NCBI GenBank assembly: GCA_016617855.1
Contig: JAECUM010001792.1
Coordinates: 62,001 to 126,000 of the forward strand
Length of the DNA stretch: 64,000 bases
Reading direction: 5' to 3'
Source of the DNA: Megalonaias nervosa
Taxonomy: Eukaryota > Mollusca > Bivalvia > Unionida > Unionidae
Shown: in pieces, positions 1-13,217 of the stretch
Layout: every line of letters starts with the position of its first letter
Numbering within the stretch: the stretch's first letter is position 1
The notes under the pieces: model-generated
Seen by the model: only the letters and a program-made list of their open reading frames with translations
What the model was told of the DNA's origin: nothing
Databases searched by the model: none
Program-made: the position numbers and the translations under genes

Positions 1-480
1 TATTTAAGGGGGCTCGTATTTGTTTTATTTCTTCTCAATAGTCTCACTCTGTTCTCTGTTAATGTTCTATCTATCCAATCACACTGGGCAATAATATTGA
101 GGGAGGTCATCCTCTAGATAACGATCACCAAATCAATTAAAGAGGGGCACTCACCACACGACAACCCCTTTACAGTTGTTTACATCCTCTTTCGAATATT
201 TGGTTATTTTCATATCTTATGATTATGGTCTGTACAATGTTAGATTTGTATAGATTACAAATTTCTTTTAGCTCACAATATATAATGTCAGTTGAGTGTG
301 TATTTTATTCAGAAGCAACATTAATATCTCATAATATATTGTATGCTCTGGTAGATTAGGTAAATAATTTGGTCATATAACATTCTTGAAAGGGTCTAAG
401 TTATTATAAAATGTCACATTTACAAACCTTTTAAGGTTATCCCCAAATTTTGGTTGTACTTAAAATCTGGATAAAGGAAA
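1..480. other. No gene seen; AT-rich sequence
   Basis: No open frame or repeat with clear structure was recognised here. The sequence is AT-rich and precedes the first 127-bp repeat array. Confidence 0.5.
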
Positions 481-2395
481 GCATGACTCTGTCATGGCAA
501 CTGTTATGGATATCACGCTGGCACCATTTTTATTTAGGACTAATAAGACATGATTAGAAGTCTTTTAGTGTAAAGCCCATGTGGATATGAACATCCATCA
601 AGGAGGAGCAGCAATAACAAGATTTTCAAAAAGGCCACTTTGGCTGTCATATTGGATGTCAGAGTGGAACCATTTCATTTAGGACCAACTAGACATAATA
701 AGAATTCTTCTGGTGAAAATCCCATGCCAATAAGGCTTTCCATTCAGGAGAAGTAATGATAACAAGATTTTCAAAAAGGCCACTTTGGCTGTCATATTGG
801 ATGTCAGAGTGGAACCATTTCATTTAGGACCAACTGGACATAAGAAGTCTTCTGGTGAAAATCCCATGCCAATATGACTTTCCGTTCAGGAGAAGTAATG
901 ATAACAAGATTTTCAAGATGGCTGCCATGGTGGCTATATTGGACATCAGTTCAGGATTATTTTTATTTAGAACTAACTAGACATTATATAAATTTTTGTA
1001 GTGCAAACCTCATCTTACATGACCATCCATTCTGGCGCAGTAGCATTAATAAGATCTTCAAGTTGGCTGCTGTGGCAGGCATAGTACCTGAGAGGCACCT
1101 TTTTGATTTAGGACCAATTAGACCTTGAGATGTGTGTGTGTGTGTGTGTAAACTGTCCTTGCAATCTTCTAAGTAGTTTAGGAGGATTAGTGAAAACTGT
1201 GTTCATGAATAGACAGGCATTGGACAATGGTCAACAGGTCATCACATAGACACTTCTGAACTGTGACTGGTAGAACTAACAAGAGTCCTTCAAAGGAACT
1301 GGCACTCTAATGTCTGAGAAGAATTTCCAGGAATTCAAGATAAGATCATTTCTTCCTTTAACTATTGAGCATTACAACCAGTTCTGATATTAATGAAAAA
1401 GATTTAGCCACTGTGACAGCCATACTGGATGTAAAATAGGCACCATTTTCATTTAAGCTGTATTATTGACCACTAGAAGACTTTCAGTGAAAGTGAAATG
1501 ACATCCATTCAGGTGAACTGGTGACATGATTTTCAAAGTTCATAGTGACAGCCATATTTGTGTTTAGATTTACACCTTTTCCATTCAGGATCATTTAGAT
1601 ATCACAGTCACATTTCTGGTGGAACCTCCATGTCAGTATGAATTTGATTTAAGGAATAGCCATGACAATATTTAAAAAAATGGCTTCTTAGGGCCATTTC
1701 ATTTAAGATCAAGTAAGAGATCATACAAGGTCTTCTTAGAGTGAAAAGCCAATGATAATATGACTTTCCATCTAGGAGTAGCAATAAGATTTTCAAGAAG
1801 GCAGATGTAGTAACTGTTTTGGGTATAAGATTTTTGCTTAAGACCAGTTAGATATCCTAGTGAAGTCTTTTGTTGAAAACCCCATTCCAATATGATTTTT
1901 CATTCAGAAGAAATAGCAATAATAATATTTTTAAAATAAACAACATGGTGGCTGTTTTGGACAAAAGATCAGCATTTAGGACCTACCTGATGCCATAAGA
2001 AATGTTTCAGTGAAAACTTCATGTTGATATGACTATCCATTCATGAGTAGCAATAACAAGAGTTTAAAAATGGCTGCTATGTTTGCCATATTGGATGTCT
2101 GATTGGCATCATTTTTATTGAGGACCATTTTCTTTTAGTGACCATTTTGATATGATTATCCATTCAGATGAAGTAGCAATATAAACTTTTTTGAGTTGGC
2201 TGCTGGGGCAACCAAGTTAGATATCTGAGCAGTACCATTTTCATTTAGGACCAATGTGTAAAGTGTAAAATTTCATGGCAATCCTCCAAGGTGGAGTAGC
2301 AATAATAAACTTGTGCTAATTGATGGATGGATAATTGACAACAGGCCTATTCCATAAGCCCTTCTATTCTATGACCAGTAGAGCTAAAACTTAAA
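481..2395 (+). repeat. Array 1 of dispersed ~127-bp repeat, probably two elements in a row
   Basis: Imperfect units recur about every 125-130 bp. Each contains a CAAGATTTTCAAGATGGC-like core, then a stretch like CATATTGGATGTC, then CACCATTTTCATTTAGGACC, then CATAAGAAGTCTTC. A tail block ending in a 'tatgaccagtagagc'-like sequence occurs near 2350-2390. A head block ('aacaagagtccttcaaagg', 'aagaatttccaggaattcaa') occurs near 1278-1340, in mid-array, so two head-units-tail elements probably lie end to end. The same head, units and tail recur at 15.4-16.7 kb and 49.2-52.8 kb, which argues for a mobile or dispersed element and against a local satellite. No coding capacity is visible; the short frames through it are spurious. 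Confidence 0.8.
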
Positions 2396-3240
2396 AAACC
2401 CTTTTTAATACAATTTTAATACATGTAATAGCAATAAGAGTCCTGTTTAAGAAAATTAAGTAAATGAAATGAGACCTTTGGAAATCTATAGTGATTTAAG
2501 ACCTGCTGTAAATTTGGCCATGTGGGTTTCCTGTTGTGAAAACAAAACTGATCTCAATAACTGTCACACTTCACTTGGCAACATAATTTTCTTTTTATTT
2601 GATAAGAGAATTCTATAATCTTCATATGCATTTTTAAATAAGCTTACTTATTCAGCTTTTATTTTATAGAAATTAATGACAGGGTACATTTTCCCCATAC
2701 GTTTCTATGTAATAACCCTAACGAAGTAGGGGATGAATATTCAGGTTAGAACATAATAGCACAAGAAAATGCACACTAACCAATCCATTACCAAGTGAGT
2801 TTGGATTGCATGGACTGTCAGTGTGTAGAAATAACTAACTTTAAAAAAGTTAAATACTTTAATATTACACAAGCAATCATCCTGCATTTATTTTTTCATA
2901 ATGTAATGACTGATGCAACATTGATGGTTATACTCTGATACAAATGACTGTAACCCGAGACTTTATTTTGTTATAATGTGTCAATCAGTCTTACTCAGTG
3001 TCTTCTTATTTCACTATCTATAGTAAATTTTAAGGCTAACAGTTGAGACACCCCACAACTGAGTCAGTAGTTACTTAAAACATGTATTATCCAAAGTAGG
3101 TCAACTTAAGATAACTTTAGAATGGGATTACTATATAGGAACGTTTAGTTAAAAAATGCAGACAAAATCTACTGGATTTTACTCTGATTGAAAATTTTTT
3201 GAGTTAAAATAAGTCTGTAAATGTGGAAGGGGCATACAGT
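2396..3240. other. No gene seen
   Basis: AT-rich sequence without a convincing open frame, RNA gene or repeat structure that I could identify. Confidence 0.4.
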
Positions 3241-3244
3241 GTCA

Positions 3245-3925
3245 CTAAAACCATCTGTCCATCATGCTTCGGTTAAGTATTGCAATTAAGTCTCTTCTGT
3301 GCTATTGTCAGCCCCAGAATCATGCAGCTTGATATATTAATGCATTTTGGTGTTTACCACACCATCATATCACATGTAGGTCACTGCAACCTAAATTTCA
3401 CATAAGTGACTTTTGTTAAATTTTGTCTTTCTGACAGTTTCATCATACCAAAAGTATATTAGCTAAATTAAATGTTTCAATGACTTCAGTTTGGTATTTA
3501 AGTGTTTTTCAGGCATTCCTCACCCCAGACATATAACTTGGTAAGTAGATCCATCTTGTTGAGTACAATACATGTACCACTATGCCAGAAGTATCAATGT
3601 GACCTAAATTTCATGCTTCAGTGACTTGGTCAAGCCTTGTATTTTGGATAGTTTCTCTACTATTTTAATTAGTCTCCGAGTCATGCAACTTTGAATGAAG
3701 ATGTGTCTTGGTGAGAATTGTCCACTTCAGTGATTACAGTTAAGTTTTGCATAAAGGTTAGTTTCTTGCACATTACTGGCCACAAAGGCATGCAACTTTG
3801 GATGAAAATACATCTTGCTGAATACATCACCAGCTTACCAAAAGTAGGTCACTGTCACCTGTATTTCTTGCTTCATTGACTTTAATGAATGTTTTATTTA
3901 GAGTCAATTTCTCATTCACATTTGA
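3245..3925 (+). repeat. Imperfect long-period repeat with TAGGTCACT...ACCT motifs
   Basis: Related blocks recur three to four times at irregular spacing (about 100-220 bp). They share CATGCAACTTTGGATGAA-like and GTAGGTCACTGCAACCTAAATTTC-like segments. A partial relative lies at about 8570-8620. The copies are old, with many substitutions and indels. No protein is encoded. Confidence 0.55.
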
Positions 3926-5389
3926 CTGCATGGTCATCAAAAAAAAGGGCAGATGGTAGGCGTTCATATTCATGTCCTTTTTTATATATGTCTGAAGCAA
4001 TGTTTCTATGTAGATGATTATAGATAGGGAATACAAGAATATTTCAGGAAGATCTATAATGGTCAGATTTTAAAGTTAGTATTGTACTGATTAAGAGTAC
4101 ATACTTTTCTTCAGTCATAATATTTTCACTGGAATAAAAGTTTAAAAAATGTATCAGTGACTTACATCTGGTTCTGAGGCATTATTCTCTCACCAAATTT
4201 TATCATTGTACCATGAATAGTGACTTAATGACCTATAATACAATGAGAAGTTAGTTGAAGCCATTCAAATAGTGAAATCTATGTCATGATGTCCTAATTC
4301 TGGTTCAGTTTGGTAAAATTTAATTTTTGCCCTGGCACAAATGTGGACCAGTCCCAGTTTTACCCTTATCAACACATCCATCTGTCCACCATTTATATGG
4401 ACATGAATTTCTTCATATATACTAGACCAGCCCCTTGTCGCATAAGTTCTTCTTTGTGGATAATGGTGCTAAACCTAATCAAGTTTTTAATTAATACATT
4501 GATTAATGTTATAGTTTTGGTCCTAACCATAACCCACACCTCTCCTTCATAGTTACTAAGTTAGGTACTTCATCGAATTGCTTACAACATCTTAATTCAT
4601 GAATAAATTAACATGTTATATTTTTTTGCAAGTTAACAGACTATGGCAGTCATTATAGATCATTCTCATCTTTATGTGATCTTTCCTTCATAGCTAGTTA
4701 AGGCACATATAAAAATGACAGAGAAACTTAGATGCAACAGTGAACCAGAATTAGTGGAGCGTAAATAAAGGCTACAATGACCTATTTCTGGCACAATGAT
4801 GTAATCCCAGACATGCATCCCTCCAACAAATTTCCTACCATGAATTGTCAGAAAAATTACCCAGTGACTACAGTATGGATCTGAAATTCAACAGCTGCTA
4901 ATTTTTATTATAAAAATATTATATACAGTTTTTTGCAAAATATAATCCAATTAGTCCATTATGTTAAGATTTATCATAAAAATGTAAATAAAAATTTTTT
5001 TCAAATGCAAACATGATGAAACTGAATTCCATGTGAAATATAGGACCTCGTTTTGACTGGGTCGCGTATTCCTCATACAGATGTAGTTCTAAATAAATTT
5101 CATGACAATTTCTGACATTGCCTGAAAAACTGCTGAATGCAAACTGTAGCTCTTAAAAAACTTGCATACAAAAAAAGAAACCCAAAAGGGTGTCAGAAAA
5201 TTAGGTCCTAATTTATGACTTAAAGTTGCATTCCCTTGCAAAGGCAATGTCAAACACATTCTTTGGTCCTAATGGACCAAATATGTGAAACAAAAGGATT
5301 CCCACTGGCGTCTAGAGCAGGGCCTGAAAAAGTCTATGAAAACCATAGTGTTATTTAAAGTAAAATTTGTCCAGCATTCTCATGCCTTG
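3926..5389. other. No gene seen
   Basis: AT-rich intergenic sequence. The open frames here are short, lack splice context and match no family I know. Confidence 0.4.
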
Positions 5390-5391
5390 TA

Positions 5392-6931
5392 CACCACTCC
5401 CTCGATAACTTGCGCCCTGATAACTCGCAAACCCGCTTATAACGCGGGGTCAGGCGTAGATCCCATTTTTTAAACCAGAAAATACCCCAAAAATTGATAT
5501 CTATTTATTGAATTTGAAGAAAATCGCGATCAAAATTAGTAACGGAAACTTTGATATATCGCTCGTTTTATCGTCGAAAACGGTAGATAGGACCTGAAAT
5601 TTTAATCAACATTATGAAATATCAAATTTAAAAATAAGTCATACAATTTTTTTACATTTTCTTTCCAACAGTAGTACACTGCAATTAACGATATGTAAGG
5701 AAATTTTGATCAATGAAAATGTCACTTACACGCCGAGTGGAGGCAGTACTTGAATAAATAAATTCCAATTAAATAATTTTTTATCAATTAAAATTTATGT
5801 TCTGGTTCTATCTTTTAGTTCCTTTCAAGTGTAGTCATCATAAATGCAACGTGCCCTCTTGTAATTTGTGTCAATCTATCGTAACAGCTATGTCAGCGAG
5901 CGTTTCTCTGAGAACCTAATTAGGCGCCGACTGTGTTTTGATAACTGACTTGCGGAAGTATTTGTTGTTTTGTTGCACTGAATTAAAAGCTGGCCTCCTT
6001 TGTATTATCACGTTAATTATGTCTTTTGAATCAAATAAAGGAGCTGGAATAAAAGAAAAGTTAAAAGGCACGAAAATCCTACAAATTTAAAATCTAGCGT
6101 CCCCGGTCGTATGTCGGGTGAACTCACTTCATTTGATCAATCACTGTTACAAATGTTATTGTTTGTGTAACATAAACTACCTTAAAATAACAGATTCACT
6201 GGTAACTGTGATCAAAAATGACCAAGCGAAATGAATACTTTGCAAAAGAAAGAGTATGGTTTCACAGATACGAACCATTGTGGGCAAGCGAGTTTCAGAG
6301 AATTCTTGAACTGGCACTTAGAGATATCCTCAAGGATGATAAGAAGTTTCATTATTACTTCCAATGAAATAATGACATCAATATACTGTACTAGCTGAAC
6401 AATACAAAAATTGAGATTCGACGTAGACGATTGTCTCATGAATAAGTTTCGCTTTTTTTTGAAGAAAAAGAATCTTGTTTGGTGGTGTATCAACAGTTAG
6501 TTTAGTTTCCCGCTCTATTCACTCCCGATTTGTAAGGATACCACAAAATACCACTCCGGGAACCAGACTCGTCAAGAAAACAAAAAGCAATGACGTAATA
6601 CACAGATGTTTTCGTGTACACGTGATGGTTGTTGAAACCAGTGGAACGATCTTTCACATGTTGAACATTTTGAAAATAAATGTTATTTTAATAGAATAAT
6701 GAACAACTTTATTAGAAAAAGCGCGTTATTAAAAATTATTATCGACGTGATTGTAAAATGAACATTCAGTCATTAAACAGCCCAGTTCCCTCCCCCCCCC
6801 CTCCGCTGTTTTCTCGATATCTAAGCGATTTTTATCCAACTTTTGGAGGTCCCTCGGTAACTCGCGCCCTCGCTTATAGTGCGGTCTATGTTTGTGGACC
6901 CCGTTGTGCGCGAGTTATCGAGGGAGAGGTG
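5392..6931 (+). mobile_element. Pogo/Tigger-like DNA transposon (non-autonomous or decayed)
   Basis: The two ends are inverted copies: CACCACTCCCTCGATAACTT at the left pairs with the reverse complement of the right end, about 22 of 24 bases matching. Each end is flanked by TA (5390-5391 and 6932-6933), the target duplication of Tc1/mariner/pogo elements. Subterminal CGCTTATAACGCGG-like motifs (about 5430-5447 and 6868-6885) resemble those of Tigger-type elements. A short plus frame starting near 6019 has a GAGIKEKLK stretch that could be the start of a CENP-B-type helix-turn-helix, but it stops after about 23 codons and no DDE domain is recognisable. The element is CpG-rich compared with its surroundings, so it is probably a young insertion. 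An older relative lies at 44935-45300. Confidence 0.75.
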
Positions 6932-7294
6932 TACTAGTTATGCTACCAAGTAATGGGGGGGGGGGCTTTAGCTCCATTAAATGTTGACACAGAACTATGA
7001 CAATCAAACTCGTCAAAGGTCTTGTTAACATAAAATCACATACAAAATTTGGTTCATCTTTCCATTGTAAATTCATGCGGCAGTAACCAAAGTGTTGACA
7101 GATATATTGATTTAATTAACATACTGCATGTATAGGACTCTGCTGATATCACCGAGCTGGACCCCAATAACAATGGATGCAAGGAGTATAATATATGCTC
7201 TTTTGTGTAATGGTTACGTAAAAAAAAAAACAAGCAGTAAAATTGTTCAAAAAAATTTATTTTGCATTTGATACAACTGAGGAATAAGAACATT

Positions 7295-7405
7295 TAAAAT
7301 AATAATGATAATAATAATAAGAAGAAGAAGAAGAAGAAGAAGAACTTAAAAAGGGCAACACAATTAATTGCATAGAACTAATCCTACTTGTAGCCCTCTG
7401 TAAAA
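7295..7405 (-). mobile_element. LINE 3'-end fragment with (AAT)n/(AAG)n tail
   Basis: On the minus strand this matches the 3' end of the LINE at 54.1-56.6 kb. The block containing 'caattaattgcatagaactaatc' next to the microsatellite is alignable to 'caattagttacagaactaatc' at 54162-54182. The simple repeat at 7295-7342 would be the element's 3' tail that later changed from AAT to AAG units. Only about 100 bp survives, so this is a dead-on-arrival insertion. Confidence 0.5.
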
Positions 7406-8317
7406 ACAATTAACAGATGGTAAATCAAAGCTTAATAAAAACTCAAATTATGTAGCCAATTTAACTGCCTTACAAATGAAAGTTTTGGTTCAATTGACTG
7501 AAATATGTAATTGATTTGTAGACTTTCTAAGATTCGAAAGCTTTGATCAATCAAGCGAAAGTATTAATAAAGGAAAATTAGAACAATAAAATAATTGGAC
7601 TTCACAAATACGTTCTGGCACAAAAGAGTGAAGATATTAATATAGTATTCCCTCCCAAAATAATCCACACTTTGATAAAAAGAATCCCTTTTTTTAAGGT
7701 GGGTATGGTCAGGTATCCCATTTAATTATTTGATAGTTATATTAAATTTAGTGGGGAATGAACCAAATGCCAATCGAGCGTATAGCAATAATTTTAGTTT
7801 ATGTATATTAAATATACTTTTTCAATTTGTGATATTGTGAATATAATCTTGTTAAATAATAATTTTCTAAAAAGAAAATAAAGATCAAATACTAATTAGC
7901 TTCACATCATTTTCTTTCCTCCAATACTTTCATACATTTGACAGAAAATTCAAGTAAAATGGTTTAAGTTTGGTCACTGGGTTCATAGCGGTGTCACAAT
8001 ATATCTGATGGGCATTATAATATAGGAACATCTGTATGTTATTGTTATTATTACTATTATTATTATTGTTGTTGTTGTTAGAACATATATTACAGAATCA
8101 TAATTCTCAGTTTCAAACAAAAGAAGTACCTTTTTTCAAGTTGGGATGTTCCAAGGAGACAAGTACATCATCTTAAACATAATTTAATCCATTTAAAAAT
8201 TCAGTTTTATCATCATCAATCTCCATTACTTCCTGAATTTTTTAAAAATTTATCTAATGATCCAAATAAAACTACACTTACAACATAAGAAAAAGAGTAC
8301 AATGATAATCCACGTCA
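7406..8317. other. No gene seen; contains an (ATT)n-(GTT)n tract near 8041-8082
   Basis: AT-rich intergenic DNA with a short trinucleotide tract. No supported coding region. Confidence 0.4.
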
Positions 8318-8470
8318 TGTATATATTCCTTGTAAGTCAAGTCCAAATGGAACCTGCACTGAATCAGTAGAACAAACAACACTGACATTGATCTACCGGC
8401 ACATTATGTGATGGCTGGTCAGGTTCTGTTGTTTACAGTTGGACTTGTCTTGCAACCAAGAATATATGGT
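8318..8470. mobile_element. MITE, family with TCCAACTGTAAAC termini, copy 1
   Basis: The left end (about 8318-8348) and right end (about 8433-8470) are inverted copies built around AAGTCAAGTCCAA / TTACAGTTGGACTTGTCTTG. The whole unit is about 150 bp and has no coding capacity. Related copies lie at 9994-10209, 31581-31791 and 42818-43020, sharing the termini and an inner CACATTATGTG...GGTCAGGTTCTG segment. Confidence 0.65.
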
Positions 8471-9164
8471 AATGATTACAAGACAAAATATATCCACAGA
8501 ATATATACTACATCAAAACCGCTCTGTCTGTGTATATTGGTAATCCACAAACAAGGCAGTCACACTCACCAAAACATTATGTATAGGTCACTATAACCTA
8601 CATTTTTTTGTGCTTGTGATTTCTAATAAATAGAATGCAATGTAAAATGCTTCATAAATATGCAAGCCATACAATTTGTGATGCAACACAAGTACCGTGA
8701 ACGAGACATTTTATGCCCATCCCGTATCTACTCCCAGCTTTGAAGTCCTCTGTGTAAGCACTCTGACACTGTAGATAATTGACCAATGAATCTCAATGAT
8801 CTGGACCTTTTAGTCAAGGTATGCAGTCCTGTGGAGTGGATCACGTCATATGCACACACTAGTACTGTAAGAGCTGAACTCAATTTAACCATTCCACCCT
8901 CCCCCTCCAAAAAATATACTGCAGTAGGTCTTGTGATATCTGTCTCACCATGCTCTGTTCGGTGGGACATGAAATTGATTTGAAAATTTATATAGATCTA
9001 ATGCAAGTTGTGTTAATATGCTAAACCCTGTCTTGAGTGAAATCTGCTATAAGCAAGTACCTGTCATATGTGACCAAACTCATCAAACAGATCAATTTTA
9101 TTAAATATACTGTCATCAGTGACCACCTGCAAAATGTGACCACGATTTTTAGGCAAAATATGTA

Positions 9165-9400
9165 TCTTGACACTGCTATAATGGCTACATCACAAAAGCA
9201 GAGATAAACACCACTGACTTTTATTGAATCTTTTGTAACCATGACCACTTTGGAGGGTCAGCAGGCTAAAGTGCTGATTGTTCTAAACAACATTGCTATG
9301 AATGATGCCACAGCAAAATTGAGATAAAAACCACTGATCCATCATCTTTTGTAGCCCTGGCAGAGTAGCAGGGTTTGTTCTAAACAGAAAAAAAGCATGA
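9165..9400 (+). repeat. Two-unit tandem duplication, about 115-125 bp per unit
   Basis: Two adjacent blocks share CACAAAAGCAGAGATAAACACCACTGA-like and TCTTTTGTA(A/G)CC-like segments, followed by a GTTCTAAACA motif. They are diverged copies of one sequence. Function unknown. Confidence 0.55.
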
Positions 9401-9915
9401 CATGTTGTATGCTGTAAACCATAAACCAGACTAAAGTACATGTCACTAGCAGCCACTGTAGTGCAGAAGTCACGAAAATTCCTATTATGATGAACCATTT
9501 CTTGAAAGGGAGCAGTCAAGGACGTACATAGTCAGATTCAAAGGTTCATATTGTTTCTTTATCTTCAGTGAAAAAAAGTCAATCCTGATAATGTCATCAT
9601 GAAAAATTTTCTAAAAGGACTTTACTGTAGTGGTACAGTAGTACATGTCATTTGTCCTTAGACTCAATCAGTAATGCCAGAAGTGAATAATGTTGTTATC
9701 TTCAATAAGTGATTATCGTTTTCCAGATGTGATTGTCATTGTAAAGGTTTCTCTTCTTTTGGGGGGGTTTTGTGTTGCAGTTATTAAAACCCACGGACCA
9801 TGTCATCTTTTGTTGTGATTACACACTGTATATATTGAGCTAATCTCTTTATGTTGCTGGTAAAATAAAATATTGTTTCAGGTAAAGAAATATCTTTTGT
9901 TTCAGGAAGAGTTAA

Positions 9916-9939
9916 ACACACACACACACACACACACAC
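9916..9939. repeat. (CA)12 microsatellite
   Basis: Perfect AC dinucleotide run. Confidence 0.95.
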
Positions 9940-9993
9940 TTACCCAAAGCCTGATCAAAACTGTTACAGTGCAATTGGTATATGGGATGAGTG

Positions 9994-10209
9994 CCATATA
10001 TGCTCACTTATAAGTTGAGTCCAACAGTAAACAACATAGACCCTGATCTGTGTCACAGAATTTGCTGGACGATCAGGTACTGTCTTATTTGATCTACTAA
10101 TGACTCCTAACAAGCTGCATAGACTCTAAACTGACAGCTCATTAGGTGAAAGCAGATATGGGTCTGTGCAGTTTGCAGTTGGATTCAACTTATAAGTAAG
10201 TATATATGG
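9994..10209. mobile_element. MITE, same family, copy 2 (best preserved)
   Basis: The terminal 32 bp at 9994-10025 and at 10178-10209 are inverted copies with 29 of 32 positions matching. The inversion extends inwards through the GTAAAC..CATAGACCC / GGGTCTGTGCAGTTTGC segment. The element is 216 bp and non-coding. No target duplication is obvious. Confidence 0.8.
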
Positions 10210-12765
10210 TAAGTGTTGTCACATCTAACTGAGCAATGCTAATGCTACATTTGAACTTAATTTACTGACGTGAAGTTCACTTATGGATAGGGTAATATTA
10301 TCCAAGTTAATTTTGCAACTTATATATTAACATCTGCATATGGTCTTCAAATATACATATTTTAAGATATATGTATATCTTTATTGTCATATAAAATTAT
10401 TCTGAGATAAAATGAATGCACCACTTTAACAACTATGAATAAAGAGTCAAATTCATGTATAGTAAATGTTGCTGTATCTCCTAAATAAAAACTGTGAACA
10501 TCAACCATGACTGGTCATCTTGCACAAACCTGTTATAAAAGACCACTAGTCTTGAAAGACTGCTTTGTGTTGGCAACATGGCAAACAGGGTGGTCTCTGA
10601 TGACAGGATTTAGTGACTATAAAAATGGGCTAAATTTAAGGCAAGCAAAATCTGGTAAAGGGTTGGCAGCTGCATAAAGAATAAATGTACAATACCGTAT
10701 TTATCAACATTTAATTCCTTAAGATAATTATGTAAGTCTTAAGAGTAATTAATAAATAAGACTGAATTTATCAAAATATGTATTAACAAGATGCTGACTT
10801 TATTTGCTGAAGAGATCTTAAGCACATATATGAATGATGGCTGTACAAAATCACTAATAGCTTAAACTACAAGAAACATATCATAAAATAGCAAGAATGG
10901 GGAAATATAAGAAGGCAAGGGCCTGCATGTCAAGTCTATGAAATATTGATTAATAATAATAATAATAATAACAAAATGTTTTATTTCAGTAACACAGTCT
11001 ACCCACCTTGTCCACAATTAATGTATATGCATATGAAGCTAATATGATAATCAAATAAAACAATGATAGGGCTGATCAGATTTTGTTTCATCCACTTTGT
11101 CCAGGACTAATCATTGCAAAAAATTCACTCGTCCCACCCACCTTTTCACTTGTCTCAACATTTCAGTAACTTGCCTAGATTTGATGAGATGTATGCACTT
11201 TAATCCATAGAATGAACAAAAGAAATAACGTACGTATTTGTTTCTTCAAAGTTGTTCAGTTTTCGATCATCAAGTTATCTTACATATACTATATCTGGAT
11301 CCAATATAGTAACATCAGTACTTGCATTAAGCAAGAATGGAAAGGAATTTAATGGAAATTAGACTCCCCTAATGTCCTTCTCTCAAGACTTGATCAAATG
11401 ATAGAACAAAAGTCTCATGAACCAAGTCAATTCTTATAATTAACATCAGGTTCAACAGCATTCTTCTGGAGTACAAAGCATTCCATATCAGACACTAGTT
11501 TTTGAATACGGTGTAGGCTGCAGTAAAAAGATCCATCTTTTTTTTCTCTTCAATTCATCCATATTTGGTTTTTAAAATGTCTTTTCCTAGTTGAGTGTTG
11601 GCAACTCTAACTAACAGGGATTTTGTGCACATGCTGGCTAGTTTCTCACACACATTGTGCTGCACAAGCTTTATGATGTCCATAGCTGTAATGAGATGTC
11701 TAAATTTGTCAGTTTCATTTCCAATACACGGTTGAATTTCCAACCTGTGCCAGTTTGGGATATTGGATGCAATTACTGTGAAACATCTTCCCTTCAATTC
11801 ATTCAAGCTGTGGATAATAATCAATCCAATGCGACTGAAAATTTCTCATTGATGTCATATTTAATGTTTTGCTGCCGCAGAGTCTAGCTTACATCTCTCT
11901 GAAAAATAGTTACCTCCAGCTCAATGGCAGCCTTACATTTTATCACTCCATTTTCACATGAAATGTTCCTTGTTTGAATTTTACTTATAACCTACTTTTT
12001 CAAGAAAATGAAGTCAACTCATTTTATCCACACAATAAAGATGACCTTACTCTTCCACTAATTTTAAAATTGTCACATCAAACATTTTGTGGTGTAAATA
12101 TGAACACAAGACAGACAGACTCTGCTTCAAACAGAGTATCACACATGGAAACAGATCCTCTGTATAATCGATTAAAAATTAAAGAGTCATTACTGTGGTT
12201 GAATCAGTTCATAAACGAAACCAACATTAATATATGTAAAGTGTCTTTGATTAATTTAATTGCATTGACTCACAAGGCTAAAATCAAAGAGTGATCCACT
12301 CATGTGGCTGATAATTTGGTCACTTAGCCTAGTATGCATTCAAGTGGTAACAGAACCTGACCACATGTGACCATTATCAATAACCACTTACTACAGTATC
12401 ATGGATATGGGTGAATAAATAGAGTTAGATTCGAGCATTCTGTAGGCCTGGGAACCATGAATGGCCAGATAAAGACAAATAAAGTGATTAAAGCATGCCA
12501 GTTAGCACCTTCCTGCCCTGTTTTAAAATAGGAAATAAGCAATTGTCCAGGACAATGGTCATGCAAAGTTTTTCTTGTCTGACTTTAAAAATGAATTGTC
12601 TGAGATCTTATCAGCCCTGAAGTGAACTGAAAAGAAATTTCCTTTTTTCCATACCATATAGAAAAACGTTTATAAATTGGTGTGACAGTGTCTCTCTGTA
12701 TGCTACTGTTCAATGAAATCAAAAATTTATTGATGTACTGATTCATATTTTATATATCCTTAACC
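10210..12765. other. No supported gene; short (TAA)n at ~10951-10972
   Basis: Two frames of 89 and 106 codons exist (11824-11555 minus, 11974-12294 plus). Neither resembles a family I know or has supporting splice sites. I treat this stretch as intergenic. Confidence 0.4.
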
Positions 12766-13050
12766 TGTCCCAACTGTTAACCTCTTATACCAGTCATATA
12801 CCATTAACCTGTCCATACTCTTAACCTCTCTAGACTAGTCATATACCATATATTTGTCCATACTGTTAACTTCTTAATACCAGCATATACCATAAACCTG
12901 TTCATACTGTTAACCACTGTAGACCAGTCATATATCATCTACTTGTCCATACTGTTAACCTCTCTAGACCAGTTATATACCATCTACCCGTTCATACTTG
13001 TAACATCTGCAAACCATTAACATTTGTAAACCAGTCATACCCCCTCAATC
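12766..13050 (+). repeat. Imperfect ~45-bp tandem repeat
   Basis: About six units contain CCATACTGTTAACCTCT, then AGACCAGTCATATACCAT. Units differ by several substitutions, so the array is old. Confidence 0.75.
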
Positions 13051-13217
13051 TGTCCACCTGGTAAAATAATGGCATTAAATATTAGAAAAGAATATTTACA
13101 GACAACTTTTTTAATTTAATCACTTTTGTAAAGCATGCATAGATTGTGGCACATTTTCCAAATATGTTTTGACATTTGTACCTATTCCTTTCCATGAGAA
13201 CACACATCACCTAGATG

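Noticed and set aside
6212..6493. 93-codon minus-strand frame inside the pogo-like element as transposase
   Set aside because: No helix-turn-helix or DDE signature could be seen; AT-rich composition explains the length.
11555..11836. Minus-strand frame of about 90 codons with fairly normal amino-acid composition
   Set aside because: No known family, a stop directly upstream, no convincing acceptor in frame. A lone exon cannot be excluded but is not supported.
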